The notes: a model not told the origin generated them from the letters alone. Positions 7,498 through 18,631 are shown, counted from the stretch's first letter. The stretch: DNA of 42,804 bases from Terriglobia bacterium (GCA_020073115.1 JAIQFU010000002.1:1-42804), one strand, 5' to 3'. Translations and numbers: made by a program.

Positions 7498-8922
7498 TTG
7501 ACAAAGCACTTGTTGGAACATCCGGTCAACCGGCGCTCGTTCATGAGATTCGTCGGCGTTCTGGGAGCGGGCTATTCGGCCGGAACATCTCCCAAGGCAG
7601 CCCAAAGCGACGCCGGCGCGCGGCCACGCATCAGCCCCTGCCTGGTGGGCAACAACGTCTGGTTGAACCCTAGCGATGCGATTTGGGATGTTGCTTCCAA
7701 AGCCGGCTTGCAGCTTCTGCGGATCGGCGGCATCAGCTATGACCGCAAAATGCCGCCCAGTGAACAGCTCATGGATTGGCTCCGGCGCATCAAGGCGATG
7801 GGAGCAGAGCCGATGATCCAGGTTTCGCAGTTCCGGCCGGCCCAGGAAGCCGCCGATCTGGTTCGGTACTTCAATATCGAGAAGAAATTGCCCGTCCGTT
7901 TCTGGAATATCGGAAATGAGCCATGGCTGGAGCGCAAGAAGCCCCCCGTCGCGACAGTGGCCCCCGAGGTAGCGGCTTACGTCAAGCCGATTGCCTCGGC
8001 CATGAAGGCGGTGGATCCGGCGATCAAGATCTACATACCGGATGAATGCGACTATCTCGACGAGCTCTACGAAGCGCTAATCGGAGGCTCGAACGACGTG
8101 TGCGGGAAGGATGAGAACAACCGGTACTACGTCGATGGCATTTCCTGGCACCGGTACGTGAGCGGCAACCGCCGATGGGTGGCGGCCAATGCGGCCCAAC
8201 AGTTCCGGGTCCGCGCAGCCAAGTGCAAGAGCCTGATCGACCGCGCCAATGCGGCGCACGGACGCAGAGGCGCCGACGCGCTTAGCTGGGGCATCGGCGA
8301 GTTCAACCTGGAGAACAGAGGCTACGAGGGACCCAGCGCCATCGAGGGCTCGGGCGTTCACTCTTTTGTGAACGGCCAATTCCACGCGGAAGTCCTGGGC
8401 ATCTGCATGAAGTACGCCGCCAGCTATTGCGCCACTTGGGACATCTTCGAAAGAAACGGCGATCGGCAGGGGACTGATTACAGTTTTATCGATGGCCAAG
8501 GTCTCACGCCTCGGCCCAGCTATCGGCATTTGGAACTGGTGGCGAAGAATTTCCGCGGCGAATACCTGGATGGCGTCACGAATCTGCCCGACATTCGCGC
8601 ATTCGGCTGTAAACGCAGTGATGGGTTTTGCGCCATGATCCTCAATTTGGAGGATGCCGGGACACGATCATACACCCTACGGTTCGATGACGGGAAAATC
8701 GAGGGCGCATGTGCGATCAACCTCGATGGCGGGCTCATGGCTCAATACAAAGACGCGATTGCGAATCAGACCACGCAATTGCTCGTTTTCTCAGGGAATG
8801 GCATGCTTGCCCGCAAGTACACCTACGGCCTGGATCAGGCCAAGGCCGGAGAGCCGCCTAAGCTGGAGGAGTTCACGAAGAAAGTTGGACGAAGCGCCGC
8901 TGCAGGCAAATCGAAGGAGTAA
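7498..8922 (+). CDS. Tat-exported clan GH-A glycoside hydrolase, copy 1
   Basis: 474 aa, TTG start with AAGGAG about ten bases upstream. The N-terminus carries a twin-arginine signal (NRRSFMRFVGVLGAG, 11-25). The TIM-barrel core has GIGN-type and acid/base motif NIGNEPW (Glu141), the barrel strand motif DGISWHRY (213-220) and likely nucleophile Glu268 in WGIGEFNLENR, giving the retaining two-glutamate layout of GH-A families such as GH44, GH51 or GH39. A C-terminal beta domain follows (about 355-450), then a charged tail absent from the second copy. I cannot fix the family or substrate. The stop codon overlaps the start of its near twin (TAATG), so both are made from one message. Confidence 0.7.
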   Translation: MTKHLLEHPVNRRSFMRFVGVLGAGYSAGTSPKAAQSDAGARPRISPCLVGNNVWLNPSDAIWDVASKAGLQLLRIGGISYDRKMPPSEQLMDWLRRIKAMGAEPMIQVSQFRPAQEAADLVRYFNIEKKLPVRFWNIGNEPWLERKKPPVATVAPEVAAYVKPIASAMKAVDPAIKIYIPDECDYLDELYEALIGGSNDVCGKDENNRYYVDGISWHRYVSGNRRWVAANAAQQFRVRAAKCKSLIDRANAAHGRRGADALSWGIGEFNLENRGYEGPSAIEGSGVHSFVNGQFHAEVLGICMKYAASYCATWDIFERNGDRQGTDYSFIDGQGLTPRPSYRHLELVAKNFRGEYLDGVTNLPDIRAFGCKRSDGFCAMILNLEDAGTRSYTLRFDDGKIEGACAINLDGGLMAQYKDAIANQTTQLLVFSGNGMLARKYTYGLDQAKAGEPPKLEEFTKKVGRSAAAGKSKE

Positions 8923-10307
8923 TGACGTTGATGGGGCACTTGCTGGAACGTTTTGTAGACCGGCGCTCATTCATGAGGTCTGCCGCCCTCCTGGGAGCGA
9001 GTTCTTGGGATGTAACGCCTTCCGAGGGGGCCAACGCGCGTCCGCGCATCAGCCACTACCTGGTCGGCAACAACGTCTGGATGAATCCGAGCGATGCGGT
9101 CTGGAGTGTCGCTTCCAAGGCCGGCTTGCAGATCGTGCGGATCGGCGGCGGCGCCTACGACCGCAAGATGCCGCCCAATGATCAGCTCGTGGATTGGCTC
9201 CGGCGTATCAAGGCGATGGGAGCGGAGCCGATGGTCCAGGTTTCGCAATACGGGACGGCCCGGGAGGCAGCCGACTTGGTGCGATTCCTCAATGTCGAGA
9301 ACAAGTTCGCCGTCCGTTACTGGAACCTCGGCAACGAGCCATGGCTGCAGCGCAAGAAGCCCCCTATCGGGACGGTGGCGGCGGAAGTAGCGGCTTACGT
9401 CAAGCCGATTGCGTCGGCCATGAAGGCGGTGGACCCGTCGATCAAGATCTACATACCGGATGAGTGCGACTATTTCGATGAGCTGTATGAAAGCCTAATC
9501 GGCGGGCCAAGCGACGTGTGTGGCAAGGATGAAAACAACCGGCACTATGTCGATGGCATCTCCTGGCATCGGTATGTGAGCGGCGACCGCCGGTGGGTGG
9601 TGGCCAACGCGGCCCAACAGTTCCGCGTCCGCGCCGCCAAGTGCAGGAACCTGATCGACCGCGCCAACGCGGCGCACGGACGCGCAGGCGCCGGCGCGCT
9701 GGGTTGGGGGATTGGCGAATACAACCTGGAGAACAGAGGCTTTGAGGGACCCAGCACTACCGAGGGCGCGGGTGTTCACTCGTTTGTCAACGGGCAATTC
9801 CAGGCGGAGGTCCTCGGCATCTGTATGAAGTACGGCGCCACGTATTGCAGCCCGTGGTCCACCTTCGAGAACGGGGGCCGCCGCCAGGGGACGGATTACA
9901 GTTTTATCGATGGCCAAGGGCTCACCCCTCGGCCAAGCTACCGGCACATGGAACTCGTGGCGAAGAATTTCCGCGGCGAGTATCTGGACGGCGCCACGAA
10001 TCTGCCCGACATTCGCGCCTTCGGCTGCAAGCGCGATGACGGGCTTTGCGCCATGATCCTCAATATGGAGGATACCGGGACCCGATCCTACACGCTCCGG
10101 TTCGATGCTGGGAAGATCGAAGGCGCGTGTGCGATCAACCTGGATGGCGGGCTCAGGATTCAACACAAAGACGATATTTCGAATCAGACCACGCAATTGC
10201 TCGTTTTCTCAGGGAATGGCACGCTTGCCCGGAAGTACACCTACGGAGTGGATCAGGCCAAGGCCGGAGAGCCGCCTAAGCTGGAGGAGTTCAAGAAGAA
10301 ACGCTGA
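8922..10307 (+). CDS. Tat-exported clan GH-A glycoside hydrolase, copy 2
   Basis: 461 aa and very similar along its length to the preceding protein, so the pair arose by tandem duplication. ATG 8922 shares its A with the upstream TAA, and AAGGAG at 8914-8919 lies inside the end of the first gene. It keeps the twin-arginine signal (DRRSFMRS), NLGNEPW (Glu139) and GIGEYNLENR (Glu266). Differences cluster in the signal region, around the substrate-side loop after the fifth strand (CSPWSTFENGGRRQG against CATWDIFERNGDRQG) and at the C-terminus. Such changes could alter specificity while the catalytic frame is kept; this is inference. Confidence 0.7.
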   Translation: MTLMGHLLERFVDRRSFMRSAALLGASSWDVTPSEGANARPRISHYLVGNNVWMNPSDAVWSVASKAGLQIVRIGGGAYDRKMPPNDQLVDWLRRIKAMGAEPMVQVSQYGTAREAADLVRFLNVENKFAVRYWNLGNEPWLQRKKPPIGTVAAEVAAYVKPIASAMKAVDPSIKIYIPDECDYFDELYESLIGGPSDVCGKDENNRHYVDGISWHRYVSGDRRWVVANAAQQFRVRAAKCRNLIDRANAAHGRAGAGALGWGIGEYNLENRGFEGPSTTEGAGVHSFVNGQFQAEVLGICMKYGATYCSPWSTFENGGRRQGTDYSFIDGQGLTPRPSYRHMELVAKNFRGEYLDGATNLPDIRAFGCKRDDGLCAMILNMEDTGTRSYTLRFDAGKIEGACAINLDGGLRIQHKDDISNQTTQLLVFSGNGTLARKYTYGVDQAKAGEPPKLEEFKKKR

Positions 10308-10354
10308 GGGAGCGATTCGCCCCAATTTGGACCTGTCAGGGATCAAAGTCCAAC

Positions 10355-10389
10355 CCAGGGGAGTGCGTCTCACGGCTTGCTCACCCTGG
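10355..10389. other. Long-loop inverted repeat before the GH5 gene
   Basis: CCAGGG (10355-10360) can pair with CCCTGG (10384-10389), with GAG/CTC extending inward. It lies in the 101-base gap between the second GH-A gene and the GH5 gene and could weaken read-through. There is no T-run, so the effect is uncertain. Confidence 0.25.
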
Positions 10390-10408
10390 TGTGGGATTTG
10401 GAGAATCA

Positions 10409-11455
10409 ATGACCATGAGTACACACCGTAACGACGCATTTTTCCGATTTGGCCGTCTGGTGGCGGCGTGCATTGCCGTCCCGATGCTGTTCGCGGCCTC
10501 CAGTTCGGCGGCGGAACCGCTGGATCCGTTTACGCAGAACGAGAGGATCGGACGGTCCGTCAATATTATCGGCTACGACCCTATCTGGAAGTCCGTGGAC
10601 CAGGCCCGCTTCAAGGCCAGACACTTCCAGTTGATCAAGCAAGCGGGATTCAATTCGGTACGTATCAACCTGGCGCCCTTCCGGGCAATGGACGCGAACA
10701 ACGACAACCAGCTCAGTGACGCGTGGCTGAAGGTGCTGGACTGGGCGGTACGCGGCGCCCTCGATAATAATCTGGCCGTCATTCTGGACTGTCATGAGCA
10801 CAACGCCCTGGGGAACGACCCCGAGGGTAATCACGAACGGTTTCTCGCGTTTTGGAGGCAGATTGCGCCGCGTTTCCGGGATGCCTCCTCCAACGTGATA
10901 TTCGAGCTTCTCAATGAGCCCACGCGCAAGCTGTCGCCGGAGTTGTGGAATACTTATCTGGCGGAATCGTTGGCCCTTGTCCGCCAGTCGAATCCGACTC
11001 GCACGGTGATCATCGGTCCAGGCAACGGCAACGGTTTTAACGCACTCGATCGACTCAAACTGCCCGAGAATGACCGCAATATCATCGTCACGATTCACTA
11101 CTACTTTCCGATGGCATTCACGCACCAGGGGGCTCCCTTCTCGGCGGCGAATCGGGACAAGACTGGCGTGGAGTGGCTCGGCACGCCGCGGGAACAGCAA
11201 GACATCGTCCAGAACTTCGGGCAATCTCAGGCTTGGGCGAAGGCCAACAACCGGCCGATCTTTCTGGGAGAGTTCGGAGCCTACGACAAGGCTCCGATGG
11301 AATCGCGCGCCCGATACACGGCTTTTGTGTGCCGCACGGCAGAGAAACTGGGCTGGAGCTGGGCGTACTGGCAACTTGACAGCGATTTCATCCTCTACAA
11401 CATCGAGGAAGACCGCTGGGTGGAACCGATTCGAAACGCGTTGATTCCTCGGTAA
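10409..11455 (+). CDS. Secreted GH5 endoglucanase-like cellulase
   Basis: 348-aa exported beta-glycanase. ATG 10409 has GGAG five bases upstream; the in-frame GTG at 10391 lies ahead of that site and is rejected. A Sec signal peptide spans about 1-35 (hydrophobic LVAACIAVPMLFAASSSAA). GH5 landmarks follow in order: FNSVRINLAP (strand 2), ILDCHEHNA (strand 3), acid/base Glu170 in FELLNEP, HYYFPMAFTHQ (strand 6), nucleophile Glu288 in FLGEFGAYD and SWAYWQLDSDF (strand 8). Family members hydrolyse beta-1,4-glucans or mannans. It follows two exported GH-A enzymes on the same strand, which suggests joint action on one plant-wall polymer. Confidence 0.85.
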   Translation: MTMSTHRNDAFFRFGRLVAACIAVPMLFAASSSAAEPLDPFTQNERIGRSVNIIGYDPIWKSVDQARFKARHFQLIKQAGFNSVRINLAPFRAMDANNDNQLSDAWLKVLDWAVRGALDNNLAVILDCHEHNALGNDPEGNHERFLAFWRQIAPRFRDASSNVIFELLNEPTRKLSPELWNTYLAESLALVRQSNPTRTVIIGPGNGNGFNALDRLKLPENDRNIIVTIHYYFPMAFTHQGAPFSAANRDKTGVEWLGTPREQQDIVQNFGQSQAWAKANNRPIFLGEFGAYDKAPMESRARYTAFVCRTAEKLGWSWAYWQLDSDFILYNIEEDRWVEPIRNALIPR

Positions 11456-12060
11456 CACGTCCACGACTGTAAAAGCGAGATCCATGGGAGCACTGAGTTG
11501 AACAATAAACCTTGTAACACTTGATATACACCGCGTCTTAAATAGTTGCGCGTAGGCGGAGCAGGCTGTCGCGGTGGCGCGCCCATGGTCGTGGAGTTTT
11601 CGCGCTATGAAAATGCTGGCGGATTCAACTAGCCTCCAGCTCTGTTACCTCCTCCGCCCCGCACCAAGCCAAGCCTCTAAACACAGGCAAACTGCTGGCT
11701 GCGAGGACTCGATAGGCGGGGCTGCGAAGGCGCCGCGCGCGTGTGAGCAGATCATCCTGCGCCTTCGGTCGCCGTCGGGGAAGCGTTCGCCTGTCCACTG
11801 CGACTCGTGAAACGGGATCTGTTCTTTGTCTGTTTGACCTGGCCAAAGACAGGCTACAAACCGGCGCCTGCGGTCCACGCAATTAGAGTCGTTTTCTTCA
11901 GGCCTCTCCTGTTTCGTTGGTTACACGGCACGGCGTCGCAAAGGCGCCCGGCGATCGGGAATTATGCTTTAAGTCCGGCGGCGCCGGGCCCAACAGGATC
12001 ATCAGCCTATATCAGTCACAATCGGAAGGTGTAAGGCTCGCCTCGACGTTCCCCCTTTTC
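11456..12060. other. Intergenic region between convergent genes, nothing recognised
   Basis: About 600 bases between the GH5 stop and the enolase-like stop. I read the frames on both strands and found no family signature and no frame with coding-like composition. GGCGGCGCCGGGCCC near 11977 is a GC-rich inverted sequence. Confidence 0.5.
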
Positions 12061-13503
12061 TTACGTATACGTCTTGTCTCCGCCGGTTTGCGAATCCCAA
12101 TACGTCGTAGGATCGGTGAAGAACTCTCCCTGCCTGCAGAGGGGGCGCATCGCTTCTTCATTGACTTTGATGCCCAAGCCGGGCCCCGTCGGAACGGGGA
12201 TGTAACCCTTGACCACGAGGTCCCCTGCATCGGTTATGTCTTTGTGCCAGGCTGGCTGCGGCTGGTGCCATTCCATGGCGAGGAAGTTCTGGGAGGCGGC
12301 TATCGCGTGCACGCCGGCTGCGTAGCCGATCGGGGTAGCGTTGCTGTGGACCATCATCCCCACCGAATACTTCGCCGCCATGTCGGCGGTCTTCTTTAAT
12401 TCGAGACAGCCGCCGATAACACAGTGATCCGGGTGGATATAATCAACTGCACGCGCTTGGCAAAGCGGCTCGAGCGATTCCACCAGGTAGGCGTCCTCGC
12501 CGGTCAAGGTGGGTACCCTGATCGAATTGGTGATGAGCTTCCACTCCTCTACCCGGAACCACGGGACCATGTCTTCCAAATACGACGGAGTGACCCTCTC
12601 CAGCGCGTTAGCCAGCTTGATGCAGCTTTTCGCGGTGAGGTGCCCGAAATGGTCGTGACCCATGGGAATATCGGCGGCATCGCCCATGGCCTCCTTGATC
12701 GAAGCGACGTAGTCGGCTACGAGTTCACATCCCTTGTCGCTGATCTCCAATCCTTGGTAGTAGTTCTCGGGGCCTTCCCCCGGTTCCCCGTTATAGCCTG
12801 CCGGCGCAAAAATCGTGCCCCGCTTGCCCTGGAGGATGCGAGCTACGCCCAGATCCATTTTGACCATCGTAAACCCGGCGGCGGCTTTCTCCTTATAATC
12901 GGCGGCGATCTCTTTGATGTCGTTCGAGCGCGCCGTACCCTCGGTGTACATGCGGACCCTGTCGCGAAATTTCCCGCCAAGCATTTGAAAGATCGGCACG
13001 CCATAAGCTTTGCCGGCCAGATCCCATAACGCGTTCTCAATCGCGTTGACGCCGCTCCCCTGACGGTTGTACCCGCCATGCATTTTGAGTTTGCGGAAGA
13101 TCTTGTCAACGTTGCAGGGATTCTCGCCGATCACTCGGGTCTTGTGCGTTAGCACGTAGTTAGGCTGGGGGCCGTCCCCAATCGTCTGGCCGTAACCCGA
13201 AATACCCTGATTGGTATCGATTCGGACGATGATCGTGCCGCCTGAGGCCCCTCCCGTGCCGGGAGTCGCAGGAGGCAGCGATCCCCTGCCGCCCGGTCCG
13301 CCCGCTGGCCCCGCGCCCGCCTGGCCTTGCGGCCCTCTAAGAACGGCGATGCGCATGTCAGTGATTTTCAAGTCTGACGGAAGTGAACTCCGGTTTACAT
13401 TCTGGGGATAGGCTTCGAGGTCAGCCAAGAGACCAAGCCCCGCGGCCGTCGCTCCCATCGTCAAAAGCGAACGTCGCCCAATTGCGTCCTCTTTTATAGA
13501 CAT
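12061..13503 (-). CDS. Tat-exported enolase-superfamily enzyme (mandelate racemase type)
   Basis: 480 aa, ATG with AAGGAG six to nine bases upstream. The N-terminus has a Tat signal (GRRSLLTMGATAAGLGLLA). The capping domain follows, and residues 57-90 are a Gly/Pro/Ala-rich insert not usual in the family. In the barrel I see Lys215 in MVKMD at the second strand, then acidic metal ligands Asp284 (GHDHFGH), Glu310 (YLEDMVPW) and Glu336 (LTGEDAY), with DYIHPDHC (354-361) supplying a candidate Asp/His pair. Such enzymes dehydrate or isomerise sugar acids by proton abstraction next to a carboxylate. Export is unusual, since relatives are mostly cytosolic. It converges on the glycanase block; the substrate is not predictable. 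Confidence 0.8.
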   Translation of the reverse strand: MSIKEDAIGRRSLLTMGATAAGLGLLADLEAYPQNVNRSSLPSDLKITDMRIAVLRGPQGQAGAGPAGGPGGRGSLPPATPGTGGASGGTIIVRIDTNQGISGYGQTIGDGPQPNYVLTHKTRVIGENPCNVDKIFRKLKMHGGYNRQGSGVNAIENALWDLAGKAYGVPIFQMLGGKFRDRVRMYTEGTARSNDIKEIAADYKEKAAAGFTMVKMDLGVARILQGKRGTIFAPAGYNGEPGEGPENYYQGLEISDKGCELVADYVASIKEAMGDAADIPMGHDHFGHLTAKSCIKLANALERVTPSYLEDMVPWFRVEEWKLITNSIRVPTLTGEDAYLVESLEPLCQARAVDYIHPDHCVIGGCLELKKTADMAAKYSVGMMVHSNATPIGYAAGVHAIAASQNFLAMEWHQPQPAWHKDITDAGDLVVKGYIPVPTGPGLGIKVNEEAMRPLCRQGEFFTDPTTYWDSQTGGDKTYT

Positions 13504-13803
13504 TTGCTCTCCTTTCGTCCCAAAACACTAATAGTAGTCTGGAACCGGTCCCTTCTCTCATCACATAAGGTATCCGAAATCGAATCTCGAAGCAGGTGCT
13601 CGCCCTGCCGCGACGTTCAAGTCTACCGCTACAGCTTCTCCGGCTCGATGACGCTGATGTTCGTACGTTGCCGTGCGTTCGAGCCGACGGGCCCGCACAC
13701 GAAGCTGCGCTGGCGCGGCGCGAGTTGCACGTGAAAACAGCGACTGTTCACCGCACGCGGGCCAGACCGCACCAGCGGCCGCGCTACCCCGGTTCGCAAT
13801 GCC

Positions 13804-14010
13804 GCCCGCCCGAGGTACACCCGCAACCAAGGCCCATACCTCGCGTTCATCTACTAAACCAAGATCCACGGGCGCGCGCCGGCCGAATCGGGGATGCCGG
13901 AGTGCTCTCAGGCCACGCCGCCCAACGCCCCCCAGATGATCCTCAGGTTTGAGAGGCGGCGCACCAATCCGTCCGCGCGGCGCTGCGAAACGCAGAGCAT
14001 CAGCCAGAGA
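13804..14010 (+). pseudogene. Broken LexA-like winged-helix protein gene
   Basis: One reading frame gives RPRYTRNQGPYLAFIY, a TAA stop (13855-13857), then TKIHGRAPAES and, after poorer sequence, PPNAPQMILRFERR. Intact relatives (small winged-helix proteins close to the LexA DNA-binding domain) read like RYTxKQGQYLAFIYYYTKLHGRAPAEADMQ, then SPPAVHQMILTLERRG. The stop replaces the second Tyr, and the stretch after it has lost the recognition-helix consensus. I know the family pattern from memory and could not align it. No start codon or Shine-Dalgarno is evident, so the 5' end may also be lost. Confidence 0.65.
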
Positions 14011-14084
14011 ATCGACCTGAGATTCAAGGCGGTCGTATTTCGCGCGCATCCGGAGAAGTCGATGAAACCCCTTGAATGGATATT

Positions 14085-14200
14085 GCAAACTTCACCGAAT
14101 CTACTCCGCTGGCCGCCAGAGGAACTTGGCGGTAAACAGCGGGTCGGCGGTCGTGAATCAGGTAGCGCTTGCCGGCAAGAAAGCCGGATTCGACGTCGGT
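14085..14200 (-). pseudogene. Remnant of an rve-type transposase or integrase core
   Basis: Minus-strand frames, joined across two frameshifts, read DVESGFLAGKRYLIHDR, then DPLFTAKFL, then ASGVDSVK. Intact transposases with an rve (DDE) core show GFL, then RYLIHDRDPLFT, then a helix and GV-SVKLPPRSPN. The second Asp of the DDE triad lies in HDRDP. Nothing recognisable follows VK, and no terminal inverted repeats are visible. It is an old insertion scar next to the broken LexA-like gene. Confidence 0.6.
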
Positions 14201-14331
14201 GCCCGCCGCAGACCGGACTGCGGACTCCCTCGGTCCGCTTTGCCGCACGCCGGCGCGCCGCGCCACCCCGCTGGACCCGTGATTGCGCCGCGCCAGCAGT
14301 GAACGGCGTTGTTAACGCGCAGAACGGCAAG

Positions 14332-15270
14332 TCACCTGGGCGGCGCGGTGGAGGATGGCACGGGCTTGCCGTCCACTGTCTTCGGCTCCATCAGTTCCGT
14401 GCGCGTGCCGTCGGGATCGTAGAGGTTCAACTGGCGCTTGCGGTTGACGCCTGTCTTAGTTTCCAAGGAGTGGCTGTAAGCGACGCGCTCCGCGCGCTTT
14501 TTGAGATCGGCGGCCGAGGCTTCCACATCGGACGACTCCAGGCTGATGTGGTTCAGCGTACCGAGCGAGGCGAGCGAGAGCGGCGCGCTGTACAGCATCA
14601 GTTCCAGGTAATCGTCCCCCTCCGGAGCCTTAAGGTTCACCCAGTCCAACTGCTTGCCGTCCTTGCTGCCGCGCCAGATCTCCTGGAACCCCAGGACGTC
14701 GCGATAGAACGCCAGGCTCGGCTCGAGAGACCGCACGGTGATGCCAACGTGCGTCATGCGCGTGGAGATCCGGGGGCCGTCCATGTACTTGCCCTTTTCC
14801 CGCGCGCACCAGCTGTCGGGGCCGTACTGCGTGATCTCCACCGTGTGCCCGTCCGGGTCCGTGATGTTGAAGTTGAAGTTGCCTACGCGGCCCTTCGCCA
14901 CCTTGTCCGGGACCTTGACGCCGCGCGCGGCCAGGTAGGCCCGCAGGGCTTCGGCATCATCGGTTTCGAGCGAGTAATGGCTCAGCCGGTCCGTGCCGGG
15001 CTGCTTCTCCGGGAAGATCTCGATATACTGCCGGTCGTTCACCTTGATGAAGGTTAGCGACAGAGTGCCATCGGCGTTGTTCAATTGGAACGGTTCACCG
15101 AACCCCAGGAAATCCTTGTAGAATGCGCGCGACTTCTCCACGTCGTGCACCCAGAGGGCGATGTGCGCCACGCCGGTGATAGGGGGGCGCTTGGGCGCCT
15201 CGGCGGCCGTTGCCGCGGAAGCGCAGAGTATGGCGCCGAGCCAGGCTTTGGTCGTGCAGCGCGTGAGCAT
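14332..15270 (-). CDS. Exported two-domain VOC (glyoxalase/dioxygenase-fold) protein
   Basis: 312 aa. I start at the second Met (15270), which has GGA(AGA) six bases upstream and opens a signal peptide (LTRCTTKAWLGAILCASAATAAEA). Two vicinal-oxygen-chelate modules follow: about 30-150 (ITGVAHIALWVHDVEKSRAFYKDFLGF, closing with NITDPDGHTVEITQYG) and about 165-295 (THVGITVRSLEPSLAFYRDVLGF, closing with LYDPDGTRTELMEP). Each has the His of strand 1 and Glu of the last strand that bind metal in the fold, although the fold covers lyases, dioxygenases and resistance proteins. Its location outside the cytoplasm argues against a plain glyoxalase I. The reaction is unknown. Confidence 0.75.
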   Translation of the reverse strand: MLTRCTTKAWLGAILCASAATAAEAPKRPPITGVAHIALWVHDVEKSRAFYKDFLGFGEPFQLNNADGTLSLTFIKVNDRQYIEIFPEKQPGTDRLSHYSLETDDAEALRAYLAARGVKVPDKVAKGRVGNFNFNITDPDGHTVEITQYGPDSWCAREKGKYMDGPRISTRMTHVGITVRSLEPSLAFYRDVLGFQEIWRGSKDGKQLDWVNLKAPEGDDYLELMLYSAPLSLASLGTLNHISLESSDVEASAADLKKRAERVAYSHSLETKTGVNRKRQLNLYDPDGTRTELMEPKTVDGKPVPSSTAPPR

Positions 15271-15391
15271 GGGTCTTCCGTCCTCGCGGAATAGCACCAG
15301 TCTACCCTAGATTCCCCGGCGCCCTTCGACGGCAGCCGCGCCAAGCGCTCGTCGCGTACCGGCAGATGCTCATCGGCCGACGCAGAGCGGG

Positions 15392-15556
15392 TCATGCATG
15401 CCTGACGTTGAAGCGCTCGCCACACCCGTGGCGCCGGTAGGCGCGTCTGCCGAAGAGCCGCATCAGAACATCGAGGCGCCATAGCCGAGTCCGTGACCCG
15501 TGAACGTCGCGCGTGCTCCCACAGTGCGGGCAGGGTGCGGCTGGCGCTTCACTCAC
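15392..15556 (-). CDS. Small zinc-ribbon protein, possibly decaying
   Basis: A 54-aa frame bounded upstream by an in-frame TAG and starting at GTG 15556, with GGAG eleven bases before it. It reads CPHCGS (9-14), then LMRLFGRRAYRRHGCGERF (31-49). This matches a widespread small-protein pattern in which a CxxC knuckle is followed by a basic linker, F-G-x-R-x-Y-R and a second CxxC knuckle. Here the first Cys of the second knuckle is Arg (RRHGC), so only three of four metal ligands remain. It lies 180 bases past the nrdJ stop on the same strand. It may be a nucleic-acid-binding protein or a gene that has started to decay. Confidence 0.5.
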   Translation of the reverse strand: MSEAPAAPCPHCGSTRDVHGSRTRLWRLDVLMRLFGRRAYRRHGCGERFNVRHA

Positions 15557-15735
15557 ATCTCGAAACGCTCCAGACTATCGCAAAAAACAAAAAGACGGGC
15601 GGGCTGTCGCCCTCCGCACTGGGCGACGCTCCGCCTCGCCTACAACAGCGCAAGTCCAGCAGTCGGAATACGAAAATAGCCGGTGCTATTCTGGAGCCCA
15701 AGTCTGTAGCTCGTTCGGCGCCACACACGGAATAC

Positions 15736-18546
<2,811 letters not shown>

Positions 18547-18602
18547 CTCAGGGTTCTCCTCCCCTCGGGCTTCCCTCTCCTTTGGAAGAAACGCCTTCGT
18601 CA

Positions 18603-18631
18603 TATTGCCCCAATATATAGGGGCGCGTCAA
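18603..18631 (-). promoter_or_regulatory. Candidate nrdJ promoter
   Basis: On the minus strand TTGACG (18631-18626) resembles a -35. CAATAT lies 18 bases downstream as a weak -10 (3 of 6). The NrdR box fills the spacer, a layout in which repressor binding blocks polymerase. The distance fits the nrdJ start at 18546. Confidence 0.4.
18608..18623. promoter_or_regulatory. NrdR operator (NrdR box)
   Basis: The 16-mer read on the minus strand, CCCCTATATATTGGGG, fits the NrdR-box pattern nCnCwATATATwGnGn at every conserved position and is palindromic at 14 of 16 bases. NrdR is the ATP/dATP-sensing zinc-ribbon repressor of ribonucleotide reductase genes, and this site is directly upstream of nrdJ. 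A second box about three helical turns away is usual; here only a weak match (CATATAG near 18641-18647) is present. Confidence 0.7.

Larger units (their letters stand above)
13504..14331. other. Gene graveyard with two recognisable remnants
   Basis: 828 bases without an intact gene. The central part holds a broken LexA-like gene on the plus strand (about 13804-14010) and a broken transposase piece on the minus strand (14085-14200), listed separately. Between 13504 and 13800 a plus-strand frame (VYRYSFSGSMTLMFVRCR) might be another remnant, which I cannot name. Confidence 0.6.
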
